From the NCBI GenBank assembly GCA_963922715.1, contig CAWUJT010000013.1, positions 1 to 31,155 of the forward strand: 31,155 bases of DNA, written 5' to 3'. Positions 1-8,137 of the stretch are shown here, piece after piece (position 1 is the first letter of the stretch; every line of letters starts with the position of its first letter). Source of the stretch: CAWUJT01 sp963922715. Its GTDB lineage: Bacteria; Pseudomonadota; Alphaproteobacteria; Rhodobacterales; Rhodobacteraceae. The position numbers were made by a program, and so were the translations under genes. The notes beneath the pieces are model-generated. The model was not told the DNA's origin, ran no database searches, and saw only the letters and a program-made list of their open reading frames with translations.

Positions 1-549
1 GTGGCGTGCTGTGCCACCGCGCGCCTGCCAAAGCGCGCCCAGCACCGGGTAGCGCGGACCGCTCAGTTCGATGATCGGACACAGCTCTTTCACGCGCTGG
101 GGAGAGACGAATTCCGTCTGCACCCCTTGCAGCACATTGGCATGTGCCGTGCGCTGGTAGCCGCGCACCTCATGGTGGGTTTGCGCCAGCATCAACACAC
201 CACGCGGGCTGAACATCACGTTGTAGTTCAGTGCTTGGCTAAGGGTCTCATACAGGCTGCGGGATTTCTCATAGATCGCGGCAGAGGGGTCTTGCAGGTA
301 ATTGGAGCGGATGATCGTGGTATTCCGGCCTGTGTTGCCGCCACCCAACCAGCCTTTCTCCAGCACCGCCACATTGGTGATGCCGAAGTTTTTACCCAGA
401 TAGTAAGCCGTCGCCAACCCATGACCGCCTGCGCCCACAATCACAACATCGTAGCGCGGTTTCGGGCTGGCTTTGCCCCAAGCGGGTTGCCAGCCAGTAT
501 GCTGGCGCAAAGCTTCACGGGCGATGGCGAATGCGGAGTAGCGTTTCAT
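1..549 (-). CDS. soxB: sarcosine oxidase subunit beta (5' part of gene, runs off the window)
   Basis: This is the N-terminal 183 codons of a flavoprotein that matches the beta subunit of heterotetrameric sarcosine oxidase, which oxidatively demethylates sarcosine to glycine with tetrahydrofolate. The protein begins MKRYSAFAIAREALRQHTGW, a characteristic start of this subunit. A dinucleotide-binding motif (VVIVGAGGHGLATAYYL) follows at about residues 34-50, and GNTGRNTTIIRSNY, typical of SoxB, at about 71-84. The gene reads leftwards and is cut by the window edge, so subunits D, A and G, usually next in the operon, cannot be seen. It is divergent from ccmI. Family assignment is confident; catalytic residues lie outside the window. 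Confidence 0.93.
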   Translation of the reverse strand, partial: MKRYSAFAIAREALRQHTGWQPAWGKASPKPRYDVVIVGAGGHGLATAYYLGKNFGITNVAVLEKGWLGGGNTGRNTTIIRSNYLQDPSAAIYEKSRSLYETLSQALNYNVMFSPRGVLMLAQTHHEVRGYQRTAHANVLQGVQTEFVSPQRVKELCPIIELSGPRYPVLGALWQARGGTARH

Positions 550-725
550 GGGTCGATCAGATATCCTTTCCAACTGTCTATGGTCTTTTCGCGCCTCTTG
601 TCGCCTTGCTCAAGACGTCGTCTTTGCCCGCAATTCCGACATCTTGATCCAAAGCATATCTCTGTGGGGTTTTACTATGCGACGGTGTGACATAGATGGC
701 AAACAGGAAAGGATCGTTTGCCCTG

Positions 726-1949
726 ATGATTTTTTGGCTTTTATCCATTTTGGCATTACTGATTGTGTTGGCGATTTTCTGGGGCACCATGCGTCGTGCC
801 CAACAGCTCTCGCCTGAGGACAGCCCTACAAGAGTTTATCGCGCCCAGCTTGAGGAAATCGCGGAAGATTTGGAACGTGGGCTCATTAGTGAAGAAGAGG
901 CAAAGCGGCTACGTGCAGAAATTGGCCGCAAGATTTTGGCCGCTGAGAAAACCGACACTCAGCCCGCTCAGACAACCGTATCGGGGTATAGAAGGCCACT
1001 GTTCTTCGGGCTTGCGATTGCCTTGCCTTGCATCGCGGCTTTGACCTACTTTCAGATTGGCGCGCCAGGCTATCCAGATTTACCCTTAGTCGCACGCTTG
1101 CAAAGCTTAGAAGACGCACGCGTCACACGACCCAGCCAAGATAGTGCGGAGGCGCAAGCTGCTGAAATGCGTCGCATCGCGCCGATCGATCCAGAGGCGG
1201 AAGCGCTCTTAGAGCAACTGCGGGAGGTGTTGCAATCGCGCCCCGATGATGTGCGCGGTCTCAGACTTCTTGTCCGAAGCGAAGCGGCTGCCGGAAATTT
1301 GGTGGCGTCGAAAGCGGCACAAGCGCGGATTATTGATGTGCTTTCGCCAGATGTAGCTGTGGAAGACATGGCCACTTTGGCAGAGCTGATGGTCCTTGCG
1401 GCGGGGGGATATGTCTCCCCCGAGGCTGAGATGACGTTTCGTGAGGTGCTTGCACAAGATGCTCAAAACGGCACAGCACGCTACTATCTGGGCCTGATGT
1501 ATGCGCAAGGGGGTCGCGCGGATCGGGCGTTTGCCATCTGGCGGGCGCTTTTGGCAGACAGTGCGCCCGATGATCCTTGGCTGGCCCCGATTTATGCGCA
1601 AATTGAGGAGGTCTCTCTGTTGGCTGGCATCCCAACACCAATCAGTGAACTTCCAAAGCCGCGATTGCGCGGTCCCTCATCAGCCGATATCGCTGCCGCG
1701 CAGGACATGAGTCCAGAAGACCGTCAAATGATGATCGAAGGCATGGTGGCCCAACTCGCTGACCGGCTGGCCAATGCGGGTGGGCCACCGGCAGAATGGG
1801 CACAATTGATGAGCGCGTTGATGGTGTTGGGGGAACGGGCCCGTGCCGTAGAAATCTATGCCGAAGCCCAAACCGTGTTCGCCGACACACCAGAAGCGCT
1901 TGAGCTTTTGCAGCGCGCCGCTGCGCAGGCTGGGCTTTCGTTGCAATGA
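726..1949 (+). CDS. ccmI: cytochrome c biogenesis protein CcmI
   Basis: CcmI helps deliver apocytochrome c to the haem-ligation machinery in the inner membrane and periplasm. The start at 726 gives 407 residues beginning MIFWLLSILALLIVLAIFWG, the single N-terminal membrane helix usual for the family. A charged stretch follows (YRAQLEEIAEDLERGLISEEEAKRLRAEIGRKIL), which is diagnostic of CcmI. There is a second membrane segment (RRPLFFGLAIALPCIAAL), then a long TPR-like helical region to the C-terminus. I prefer 726 because a purine-rich site lies at 705-713; an ATG at 696 in the same frame would add ten residues. The stop overlaps the ruvX start by four bases, so translation is probably coupled. 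The ccmH-type partner is not in this window. Confidence 0.9.
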   Translation: MIFWLLSILALLIVLAIFWGTMRRAQQLSPEDSPTRVYRAQLEEIAEDLERGLISEEEAKRLRAEIGRKILAAEKTDTQPAQTTVSGYRRPLFFGLAIALPCIAALTYFQIGAPGYPDLPLVARLQSLEDARVTRPSQDSAEAQAAEMRRIAPIDPEAEALLEQLREVLQSRPDDVRGLRLLVRSEAAAGNLVASKAAQARIIDVLSPDVAVEDMATLAELMVLAAGGYVSPEAEMTFREVLAQDAQNGTARYYLGLMYAQGGRADRAFAIWRALLADSAPDDPWLAPIYAQIEEVSLLAGIPTPISELPKPRLRGPSSADIAAAQDMSPEDRQMMIEGMVAQLADRLANAGGPPAEWAQLMSALMVLGERARAVEIYAEAQTVFADTPEALELLQRAAAQAGLSLQ

Positions 1950-2434
1950 GCACCACCGACGACATCGAGGCCTTTACAAAGACCCTTTCCACCACAGGTG
2001 GTTTGTTAGGAATCGATCTTGGCACAAAGACCATTGGTCTGGCACTCTCTGACACACAGCGGATCGTGGCCACACCCTATCAGACGCTGAAACGCGGGAA
2101 GTTTACCTCGGATGCCGAAACGCTAAAAACACTGATCTCCAAGCGTGCGCTTGTTGGCGTGATCCTGGGTTTGCCACGGAATATGGATGGCTCTGAAGGT
2201 CCGCGCGCACAATCAACGCGCGCATTTGCGAAAAATTTAAATGGTCTCCTAACACTTCCTTTATTGCTTTGGGATGAACGTCTTTCTACAGTCGCAGCAG
2301 AACGTGCATTGCTCGAGGCGGATACGTCACGAAAACGCCGCGCGGAAGTGATCGACGCTGTTGCGGCCAGTGTCATTTTACAAGGGGCCTTGGACCGGCT
2401 TCACCACATCAAAAGGACACACGATGAAACCTGA
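1946..2434 (+). CDS. ruvX: Holliday junction resolvase-like protein RuvX/YqgF
   Basis: A 162-residue RNase H-fold protein of the YqgF/RuvX family, implicated in 16S rRNA 5' maturation and possibly in recombination. The family signature GIDLGTKTIGLALSD lies near residues 22-36. GVILGLPRNMDGSEGPRA follows at about 72-89, then LLLWDERLSTVAAERALL, and a C-terminal DAVAASVILQGALD that carries the last acidic residue. The start codon overlaps the ccmI stop (ATGA), and the 3' end overlaps the DUF1289 gene by 11 bases, so the three genes form one tight unit. Length and motifs are normal for the family. Confidence 0.95.
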   Translation: MSTTDDIEAFTKTLSTTGGLLGIDLGTKTIGLALSDTQRIVATPYQTLKRGKFTSDAETLKTLISKRALVGVILGLPRNMDGSEGPRAQSTRAFAKNLNGLLTLPLLLWDERLSTVAAERALLEADTSRKRRAEVIDAVAASVILQGALDRLHHIKRTHDET

Positions 2435-2660
2435 ACACAGCGATGATATTTGGCGCCGCTCTGAGATTGAGAGCCCCTGTGTCAAGGTTTGCGTGATCCA
2501 CAAAGAAACCCGACTCTGCCTTGGGTGTTCAAGAACGCTTGAAGAAATTGCAACCTGGAGCCAGATGACACCAGAAGCGCGCCAAGAGGTTTTGACGGAT
2601 TTACCAAACCGTCAACCGCGTCCTCGCAGGCGCAAGGGCAGAAAAACGTCCCTCCAGTAA
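2424..2660 (+). CDS. DUF1289 family protein
   Basis: A 78-residue protein with the paired cysteine pattern of DUF1289: SPCVKVCVIHKETRLCLGCSRTLEEIATWSQM contains C-x3-C followed by C-x2-C, likely a metal-binding knuckle. The C-terminus is strongly basic (RPRRRKGRK). The ATG at 2424 is preferred over a longer frame from 2361 because it has an AAAGGA site just upstream and the family normally begins only a few residues before the first cysteine. It overlaps the end of ruvX. The function of the family is not established; small members are sometimes annotated as Fe-S or zinc proteins. Transcription with ccmI and ruvX is inferred from the overlaps. Confidence 0.85.
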   Translation: MKPEHSDDIWRRSEIESPCVKVCVIHKETRLCLGCSRTLEEIATWSQMTPEARQEVLTDLPNRQPRPRRRKGRKTSLQ

Positions 2661-2735
2661 ATACGGCCAATCAGCCACATCTTTCAATCTGTTGTATCTG
2701 CTTTGGTGGGAATATTTCACAAGACGATGAATTTA

Positions 2736-2770
2736 TTGCCTGTATCAGCTTGTCTTTTATACGTTATAAC
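2736..2770 (+). promoter_or_regulatory. possible promoter and leader of the cold-shock gene
   Basis: A TTGCCT hexamer (2736-2741) is followed after 16 bases by TATACG (2758-2763), with a second AT-rich hexamer TATAAC at 2765. Starting here would leave a leader of about 100 bases before the cspA ATG, which is typical of cold-shock genes. The leader contains complementary arms GAGACG (2784-2789) and CGTCTC (2810-2815). This is pattern reading only. Confidence 0.3.
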
Positions 2771-2872
2771 CGTAACAAAACATGAGACGTCATCTAAGCT
2801 TTGAGATTGCGTCTCGTTGTAACCAGAAATGTGTTTGCAACAGCTTAACCATCAAAGCAGGAAAGCGACACT

Positions 2873-3082
2873 ATGGCCACTGGCACAGTTAAATGGTTCA
2901 ACACCACCAAAGGATACGGATTTATCGCCCCGGATGAAGGGGGCAAAGACGTGTTTATTCATATCTCTGCTGTCGAAAAGTCAGGTCTTAAAGGACTGCA
3001 AGACAATCAAAAAGTACAATATGATGTCAAAGAAGGCCGGGATGGCCGCATTTTGGCCGAAAATATCGTTATTCAAGACTAA
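2873..3082 (+). CDS. cspA: cold-shock protein (CspA family)
   Basis: A 69-residue single cold-shock domain. RNP1 reads KGYGFIAP (about residues 13-20) and RNP2 reads DVFIHIS (about 25-31). These are the standard RNA and single-stranded DNA binding motifs of nucleic-acid chaperones that melt secondary structure in mRNA. The start MATGTVKWFN is canonical and AGGAAAG lies just upstream. The gene stands alone, with about 210 bases of upstream non-coding sequence and a convergent gpsA downstream. Whether it is cold-induced or constitutive cannot be told from sequence. Confidence 0.96.
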   Translation: MATGTVKWFNTTKGYGFIAPDEGGKDVFIHISAVEKSGLKGLQDNQKVQYDVKEGRDGRILAENIVIQD

Positions 3083-3097
3083 CGTCGGTTCGGTCCA

Positions 3098-4069
3098 TTA
3101 TTCCTGTCGTAACGGCCTGGCCATCAGGCTTTCAACAGCGCTGTCTAGATCTAAGGTTCCCGCAATCAGCCTTGAGATGGTGTGTAACGTGGGCCAAGTG
3201 TTTAGATGTTCTGAAGACATCAAAGCCTGTGCCGTATTGATCCCTTCTATGGTGATGTTGTGTTTCGGGGAAATCTGCCCCGATCCGAATTTGAGACCAA
3301 AGGCATAATTGCGCGAGTGCGCAGACGTGGCCGTTAAGATCAGATCTCCAAAGCCCGACAATCCATAAAGCGTTTGTGCCTCTGCCCCTTTGGCAACCGC
3401 CAGATCAACAATCTCGGCAAAGCCGCGGGTTATGAGTGCGGCCCGCGCACTTTCCCCCAAACCGCGCCCCATTGTGATGCCGGCCCCGATGGCGATCACA
3501 TTTTTCAACGCACCGCCAAGCTGGGCACCTGTCAGGTCGCGGCTGAGGTAAAGCCGAAGGACAGAGCCAGACAAACAGGATTGTAGAGGCTCCGCCTGTG
3601 CAATCTGGGTTGCCAGACAAAGGGCAGTGGGTTTGCCCTGGCCAATGTCCTTTGCAAAACTCGGTCCGGTGAGAATGGCAGGCACCGCCTCTGGCAGAAC
3701 ATCGGTTAAAATGCCAGAGGGCAAGGCCCCTGTCTCAGCCTCGATACCCTTGCAGCACAAGACAACGGTTTGCGCTTGGATATAGGCGCGCGCCTCTTCC
3801 AAAAAACTGCGCAAAGCCTTTGTCGGAATAGCCACAACAAGCGCATCCGCTTGGCACGCCTTGACCAGATCAGCCGTCACATCCACCGTTCCCGGCAGGG
3901 AAACGCCAGGCAGTCGCGCCTGATTTTCGCGCTTGGTTTTCATCTGTTCGGCAAGCTGCGCATCCCGCGCCCAAAGCTGAATACGCTGGTGCGATTGTCG
4001 GGCAAACGCCACAGCAAGCGCGGTGCCATACGCGCCCGCTCCCAGGACAGATATTTGGCGCATAGACAT
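3098..4069 (-). CDS. gpsA: glycerol-3-phosphate dehydrogenase [NAD(P)+]
   Basis: GpsA reduces dihydroxyacetone phosphate to sn-glycerol 3-phosphate for phospholipid synthesis, in the cytoplasm. The 323-residue protein has the N-terminal Rossmann motif VLGAGAYGTALA (about residues 8-19), AIPTKALRSFL, the substrate-region motif CCKGIE, GPSFAKDIGQGKPTAL, and a C-terminal domain with ALKNVIAIGAG and LSGFGDLILTATS. Start choice is between codons 1 and 3 (MSMRQ); both are ATG. The upstream methyltransferase gene stops three bases before this start, so the two are probably co-transcribed. Downstream it is convergent with cspA. Confidence 0.96.
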   Translation of the reverse strand: MSMRQISVLGAGAYGTALAVAFARQSHQRIQLWARDAQLAEQMKTKRENQARLPGVSLPGTVDVTADLVKACQADALVVAIPTKALRSFLEEARAYIQAQTVVLCCKGIEAETGALPSGILTDVLPEAVPAILTGPSFAKDIGQGKPTALCLATQIAQAEPLQSCLSGSVLRLYLSRDLTGAQLGGALKNVIAIGAGITMGRGLGESARAALITRGFAEIVDLAVAKGAEAQTLYGLSGFGDLILTATSAHSRNYAFGLKFGSGQISPKHNITIEGINTAQALMSSEHLNTWPTLHTISRLIAGTLDLDSAVESLMARPLRQE

Positions 4070-4072
4070 GCT

Positions 4073-4804
4073 TTATGAGCGCTCCTTCCAACGCACCATC
4101 TGGCGCATAATGCCGTGAAACACTTGCACGTCCGCATCTGTCAACGGCAGGCGCGACCAAAGATTCCTCAGATTGCGCTTCATACCGGCCGCTTTGGTTG
4201 TGGGAAAAAAGAAACCTGCTTCTTCCAGGCGTTGTTCATAATGTTGTGCGAGATGGTCAATGTCATGTCGGTCTGCAAGCTGTGTTTCTTTGACATCTGG
4301 TAGGGCGTCTTGTGCTTGGATTTGCCGTTGGCGCCATTCATAAGCCACCAGTAACACACATTGTGCAAGATTGAGCGAGGGGAAATCGGGGTTTATAGGG
4401 ACAGTGATAATCGCATTGGCCTGGACGATATCGTCATTTTCAAGCCCCGCTCGTTCCGGACCAAACAAAACACCGACCCTTTGACCACAGGCAATGCGTG
4501 ACAGCGCATCCCTCATGGCAGCCTGCGGGGTAAACACTGTCTTTGTCAGGTCTCGCTCACGCGCTGTGGTGGCGTAGCAATAGTGCAAGTCCGCAATCCC
4601 TTCTGTAACACTTTGCGTCAGCAAAGCATGATCCAAAACGCGGCCCGCGCCTGAGGCAAGGGCGACCGCCCGTTCATTTGGCCAACCGTCACGCGGGGCG
4701 ACAACGCGCAGATGCGAAAGGCCAAAGTTCCACATGGCACGGGCGGCGGCACCAATGTTTTCCCCCATTTGGGGACGCACAAGAATGATCGCTGGGTGTT
4801 GCAT
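4073..4804 (-). CDS. TrmJ-like tRNA/rRNA 2'-O-methyltransferase (SPOUT family)
   Basis: A 243-residue SPOUT methyltransferase of the TrmH/TrmJ class, which uses S-adenosylmethionine to 2'-O-methylate RNA; TrmJ itself modifies tRNA position 32. Motif 1 is LVRPQMGENIGAAARAMWNFG (about residues 7-27). The SAM-binding knot includes VLFGPERAGLENDDI (motif 2) and ITVPINPDFPSLNLAQCVLLVAYE (motif 3). I chose the ATG at 4804 because homologues begin just before the LVRPQ motif; a TTG at 4840 would add 12 residues. A GGGGAAGG run directly abuts the ATG, closer than a normal ribosome site, so the start is not fully settled. It precedes gpsA by three bases. Confidence 0.88.
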   Translation of the reverse strand: MQHPAIILVRPQMGENIGAAARAMWNFGLSHLRVVAPRDGWPNERAVALASGAGRVLDHALLTQSVTEGIADLHYCYATTARERDLTKTVFTPQAAMRDALSRIACGQRVGVLFGPERAGLENDDIVQANAIITVPINPDFPSLNLAQCVLLVAYEWRQRQIQAQDALPDVKETQLADRHDIDHLAQHYEQRLEEAGFFFPTTKAAGMKRNLRNLWSRLPLTDADVQVFHGIMRQMVRWKERS

Positions 4805-4899
4805 CCTTCCCCGCTTAACTTGGTGAAAGGTCCGGGACAAGCTTGTGAGCGGGTCCAGAGCACGTTACCAGACATCAAACCGCAAGAAAGCTGCCCAAG

Positions 4900-5520
4900 A
4901 TGCCACAGAATGATCGCCCGCAAATCTATCTCATTACACCACCCATTTTCGAATTGTCGGTTTTTCCCACGCTTTTAGGTCAGGTGATGGATCGTGTGGA
5001 GGTCGCCTGTCTGCGGCTTAGCCTCGCCAGTCAAAACAGCGAGACCATCGCCCGTTCCGCGGATTGCCTGAGGGAAATCGCCCATCAGAGGGATCTCGCG
5101 TTGATCATCGATCACCACGTCGGGTTGGTTGAAAAACTGGGGTTAGATGGTGTGCATTTGCCCGACGGTCCGCGCGGAGTGCGCAGCACACGCCAAGATC
5201 TCGGTGCAGAGAGTATCATCGGGGCTTTCTGTGGCGCGTCAAAACATGATGGCATGCTTTCAGGGGAAGCCGGGGCCGACTATGTCAGCTTTGGTCCCGT
5301 GGGCACAACAGACTTAGGCGGCGGCGCAAAGGCTGAAAAAGACCTTTTTGCCTGGTGGTCTGAAATGATCGAACTTCCGGTCGTGGCCGAAGGTGCCCTT
5401 GATCAAACCATGATCGAAACTTTGGCCCCGATCACGGATTTTTTCGCCATCGGCCCTGAAATCTGGGAAACAGACGATCCGGCAACAACCTTGGAAGCCC
5501 TCACCAGCCCTCTGCGGTGA
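4900..5520 (+). CDS. thiamine phosphate synthase-like (ThiE/TenI family) protein
   Basis: A 206-residue (beta/alpha)8-type protein of the TMP-TENI family. ThiE couples hydroxymethylpyrimidine diphosphate to thiazole phosphate. Recognisable segments are QIYLITPP at the start, LIIDHHVGLVEKLGLDGVHLPDG (about residues 68-90), GAFCGASKHDGMLSGEAGADYVSFGPVGTT (about 108-137) and a late AIGPEIWE. The usual DGVHLGQ-D and GPIFPT-TK signatures are altered here: HLPDGP and GPVGTTD without the lysine. It may therefore be a divergent paralogue rather than the main ThiE, and no other thi gene is nearby. Its 3' end overlaps the convergent olsA by 20 bases. Confidence 0.72.
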   Translation: MPQNDRPQIYLITPPIFELSVFPTLLGQVMDRVEVACLRLSLASQNSETIARSADCLREIAHQRDLALIIDHHVGLVEKLGLDGVHLPDGPRGVRSTRQDLGAESIIGAFCGASKHDGMLSGEAGADYVSFGPVGTTDLGGGAKAEKDLFAWWSEMIELPVVAEGALDQTMIETLAPITDFFAIGPEIWETDDPATTLEALTSPLR

Positions 5521-6340
5521 TGCCCGCGTCTTCTAAGCCTTTGCGCACAAAGGTCTCCGCCTGTTGCGCAAGCGCCTTACGATCAGAGGTATGTCTAACA
5601 GGGATAGGGGCATGAAATGTCACGCAGACATCGCCTTGCCGCTTAGCAGCCAAAACCTTTAGGGCATGGCCGCCGAAACTCATATCGCCCCACCATCCGT
5701 AAAACCGTGGGTCATCCACGGGGCTGTTGTAGATGAGGGTAATGGGTTGAAGGGCCCAATCCGTGCGCTCTGAGGTAAAGAAAGCCGCAAAGAGAGGTGT
5801 TTTGAACGCCAAAACCCGCAATCCATCCGTCGATGTGCCCTCTGGAAAGAACAACACCCTATGACCCAGCGCCAATCGACGGTCCAAAACAGCCGTCTGC
5901 TCTTTTGCCGCGGAACGCTTGCGTGCAATAAAGACGGTTCCCGCCGCACGCGCAAGCCAACCAATCCCAGGCCAGGTGCGCACTTCCGCTTTGGACACAA
6001 AATAGATCCGCTGTGTCGCATTTAGGACAAAAATATCAAGCCAACTGACATGATTGGAGACAGCTGCCCCTCTGTCACGCATAGGGTTTCCCTTGATATG
6101 GCAACGAAGACCAATCAAAACCAAACACGCCTGGCAGATAAATTTCACAATCCAAGGCGTCACAGGTCGAGCCTCTCGAAACAGGATTTTTTCAAACACG
6201 CGCACAATAGAATGCACCACCAACCCGAGACCCAAGATCAGCAGAACGGCCCCCCCACGGCGCACAACCCGTAGCCAATCGGTCAGATCAAACTTCTCAG
6301 GCTGCTGTGGCGGAACGCGTGAACGCCAGGTTGGTGTCAT
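5501..6340 (-). CDS. olsA: lyso-ornithine lipid O-acyltransferase (PlsC family)
   Basis: A 279-residue 1-acyl-glycerol-phosphate-type acyltransferase. The catalytic HX4D box reads NHVSWLD (His97, Asp102) and the substrate motif FFPEGTS is at about 164-170. A hydrophobic helix (AVLLILGLGLVVHSIV) near residues 31-46 anchors it to the inner membrane. Family membership is certain. The OlsA assignment rests on the immediately upstream olsB, whose stop overlaps this start as ATGA. Together they would add the primary and then the secondary fatty acyl chain to ornithine, forming a phosphorus-free membrane lipid. A general PlsC role is the alternative. Its 3' end overlaps the convergent thiE-like gene. 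Confidence 0.88.
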   Translation of the reverse strand: MTPTWRSRVPPQQPEKFDLTDWLRVVRRGGAVLLILGLGLVVHSIVRVFEKILFREARPVTPWIVKFICQACLVLIGLRCHIKGNPMRDRGAAVSNHVSWLDIFVLNATQRIYFVSKAEVRTWPGIGWLARAAGTVFIARKRSAAKEQTAVLDRRLALGHRVLFFPEGTSTDGLRVLAFKTPLFAAFFTSERTDWALQPITLIYNSPVDDPRFYGWWGDMSFGGHALKVLAAKRQGDVCVTFHAPIPVRHTSDRKALAQQAETFVRKGLEDAGITAEGW

Positions 6341-7104
6341 GGATCAGCCCAAGAGGATGTGATATGAGCGGTTTTGTGTCGATCAACGTCAGCGACATCA
6401 AGAATAAGACAGATGTCCGTTGTTTGGAATGTATGATCGACCCAAGCGCCCTGTCCAACTTTGCCGCCCATGCGCAAGTATCCTTTAATCAGAGGTGGAA
6501 TAGCCCGCATGGCAGCAGGTCGATCAATCGCCTCCAGTGGCATCATACCCATTGAGATCGCTGTTGGACCAATGGCATGCACCCGATGGTTCGGGGCTGC
6601 AAGATAACGGTGATGCAGTAAACTCAATGCGGCGGCAAACTCTTCAGTATTTGTGCCGTGAAAAGAGGCAACCCCAAACAGGATCTCAATCTCATGGGTT
6701 TGCACGTATTCTGACAGTGCTTGCCACATGTGCATGAGGCCAACACCGCCACGATAATCTGCATGAAGACAGGATCGTCCCAGCTCCATCAATCTGCGGC
6801 CAGAGGTCTCTAGGACACTCAGATCGTATTCATTGGCAGAATACCACCCGCCCGCTTGTTTTGCACCCACCTCCCGCATAATGCGGTAAACACCCACCAC
6901 AGACAGCTCGGATGGTCGGTTATGATCGTATAGCAAAAGATGGTCAAAATAGGGATCAAAGTGATCTTTCTCGAGGTGCTGTTCATGATCGACCAGCGGC
7001 CCATCACCGCCCAACTCTTCCACAAAGACTTGGTAACGCAGTCGCTGCGCAAGAGCGATTTCATCAGGCGTCGTCGCCAAACGTGTCTCAAACTGTGGTT
7101 GCAT
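6337..7104 (-). CDS. olsB: L-ornithine N-alpha-acyltransferase
   Basis: A 255-residue GNAT-fold acyltransferase of the OlsB/hemolysin-like group, which transfers a 3-hydroxyacyl chain from acyl carrier protein to ornithine. Segments typical of the family are LAQRLRYQVFVEELGGDGP (about residues 18-36), DHFDPYFDHLLLYD, VGVYRIMR, RRLMELGRSCLHADYRGG (about 102-119) and ILFGVASFHGT. The C-terminal GAWVDHTFQTTDICLILD also fits. It has the normal length and an AGAGGG site about seven bases before the ATG. It overlaps olsA by four bases. In many marine bacteria this pathway is used under phosphate limitation, but I see no recognisable Pho box upstream. Confidence 0.92.
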   Translation of the reverse strand: MQPQFETRLATTPDEIALAQRLRYQVFVEELGGDGPLVDHEQHLEKDHFDPYFDHLLLYDHNRPSELSVVGVYRIMREVGAKQAGGWYSANEYDLSVLETSGRRLMELGRSCLHADYRGGVGLMHMWQALSEYVQTHEIEILFGVASFHGTNTEEFAAALSLLHHRYLAAPNHRVHAIGPTAISMGMMPLEAIDRPAAMRAIPPLIKGYLRMGGKVGQGAWVDHTFQTTDICLILDVADVDRHKTAHITSSWADP

Positions 7105-7250
7105 TGTTGCAGCCCTCTATCCAGAGCTTAGTCAAGATGCAATAAATAACGCATTGAATGCAAAGAAGTGTCATAAACGAAAGGGCAATCGCGCGACGTC
7201 ATCAAGGTCAATGTTTTCTTAACACCTTTGATTTTAACGTTACGTATACG

Positions 7251-7439
7251 CTAATCACCAAAATAAGGCAGGAGGGCGATAGTGTCCCCATTGATGACAA
7301 CTTTACCACGATGTTCAAAATTCACCGTGATACGGCCCTGAATACTGGATTGGATTTGCCCAATACCCCATTCAGGCGCATGTGGGTTTGTCACAAGTTG
7401 CCCGGGTTCTAGGTAAGCGTTTAAAGGATTATCAGACAT
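7251..7439 (-). CDS. DUF3553 family protein
   Basis: A 62-residue protein matching DUF3553: LEPGQLVTNPHAPEWGIGQIQSSIQGRITVNFEHRGK, a small all-beta domain resembling the CarD/UvrD-tail type fold that binds RNA polymerase or similar partners. The exact role is unknown. It is divergent from chpT, with only 14 bases between the two start codons, so regulatory sequences must overlap coding sequence. About 146 bases separate its stop from the olsB start. The pairing of DUF3553 and chpT is familiar from other Rhodobacterales (recollection, not checked). Confidence 0.82.
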   Translation of the reverse strand: MSDNPLNAYLEPGQLVTNPHAPEWGIGQIQSSIQGRITVNFEHRGKVVINGDTIALLPYFGD

Positions 7440-7453
7440 TGGAGTATCATATT

Positions 7454-8065
7454 ATGTCCTCTGATATGTGCGAAAAGACACAAGCGCAGTTGGCAGGTGC
7501 CGTTGCGTCACGGTTATGCCATGACCTTATCAGTCCAATTGGCGCCATAAGCAACGGCCTAGAACTCCTTGAGCTTTCAGGCGGCGCGTCGGAAGAGCTT
7601 CGTTTGATACGTGCCAGTGTCGATGCGGCCGCAGCGAGGATTGGGTTTTTCCGAATTGCGTTTGGAACGGCTGCCTCGGCACAAGATATGAATAGACATG
7701 ATGTGCAAAACGTCCTCTCTGACGCTTATTCTGAAAAACGTATCACTCTAAACTGGGCCGATAAAGAAACGTATCCGCGTGCCGAGATACAATTGGCATT
7801 CTTGGCATTAGCCTGTCTTGAGCATGCTCTGGCCTGGGGCGGATCAATAGAAGTGCGGCGCGCCACCGATGCCTGGGTCTTACATGCCAAGGCTGAGCGG
7901 TTTCGGTTTGAACCAGATCTTTGGGCGATACTGTCTCAAAACGATACCATTGCGCATACGGCTGGCGATATTGTGCACTTTGCGCTGCTCCATTCGTTGT
8001 GCAAAGAAACTCGCAGACCTATTTCTGTAACAAAAACAGACCAAAGCCTTTCTATTTTGGTATAG
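7454..8065 (+). CDS. chpT: histidine phosphotransferase ChpT
   Basis: ChpT relays phosphate from the hybrid kinase CckA to CtrA and CpdR, controlling cell cycle, motility and gene-transfer-agent genes in alphaproteobacteria. The 203-residue protein has the dimerisation/H-box helix SRLCHDLISPIGAISNGLELLEL, with the phosphoacceptor likely His23. A degenerate ATPase-like C-terminal domain follows, without kinase ATP-binding motifs. I chose the ATG at 7454 because GGAG lies at 7441-7444 and the H-box is then at the usual distance from the N-terminus; an upstream frame extension overlaps the divergent DUF3553 gene. It is convergent with the rluA-type gene. Confidence 0.88.
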   Translation: MSSDMCEKTQAQLAGAVASRLCHDLISPIGAISNGLELLELSGGASEELRLIRASVDAAAARIGFFRIAFGTAASAQDMNRHDVQNVLSDAYSEKRITLNWADKETYPRAEIQLAFLALACLEHALAWGGSIEVRRATDAWVLHAKAERFRFEPDLWAILSQNDTIAHTAGDIVHFALLHSLCKETRRPISVTKTDQSLSILV

Positions 8066-8137
8066 AGAACATTTCACACCTATCTCAAACAATCCATAAT
8101 TACGCACAGAATAAAAATCACACATGCGACCTATAGA

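Noticed and set aside
1..690. Long plus-strand open frame opposite soxB
   Set aside because: It is the antisense shadow of a clearly recognisable SoxB reading frame and resembles no known protein.
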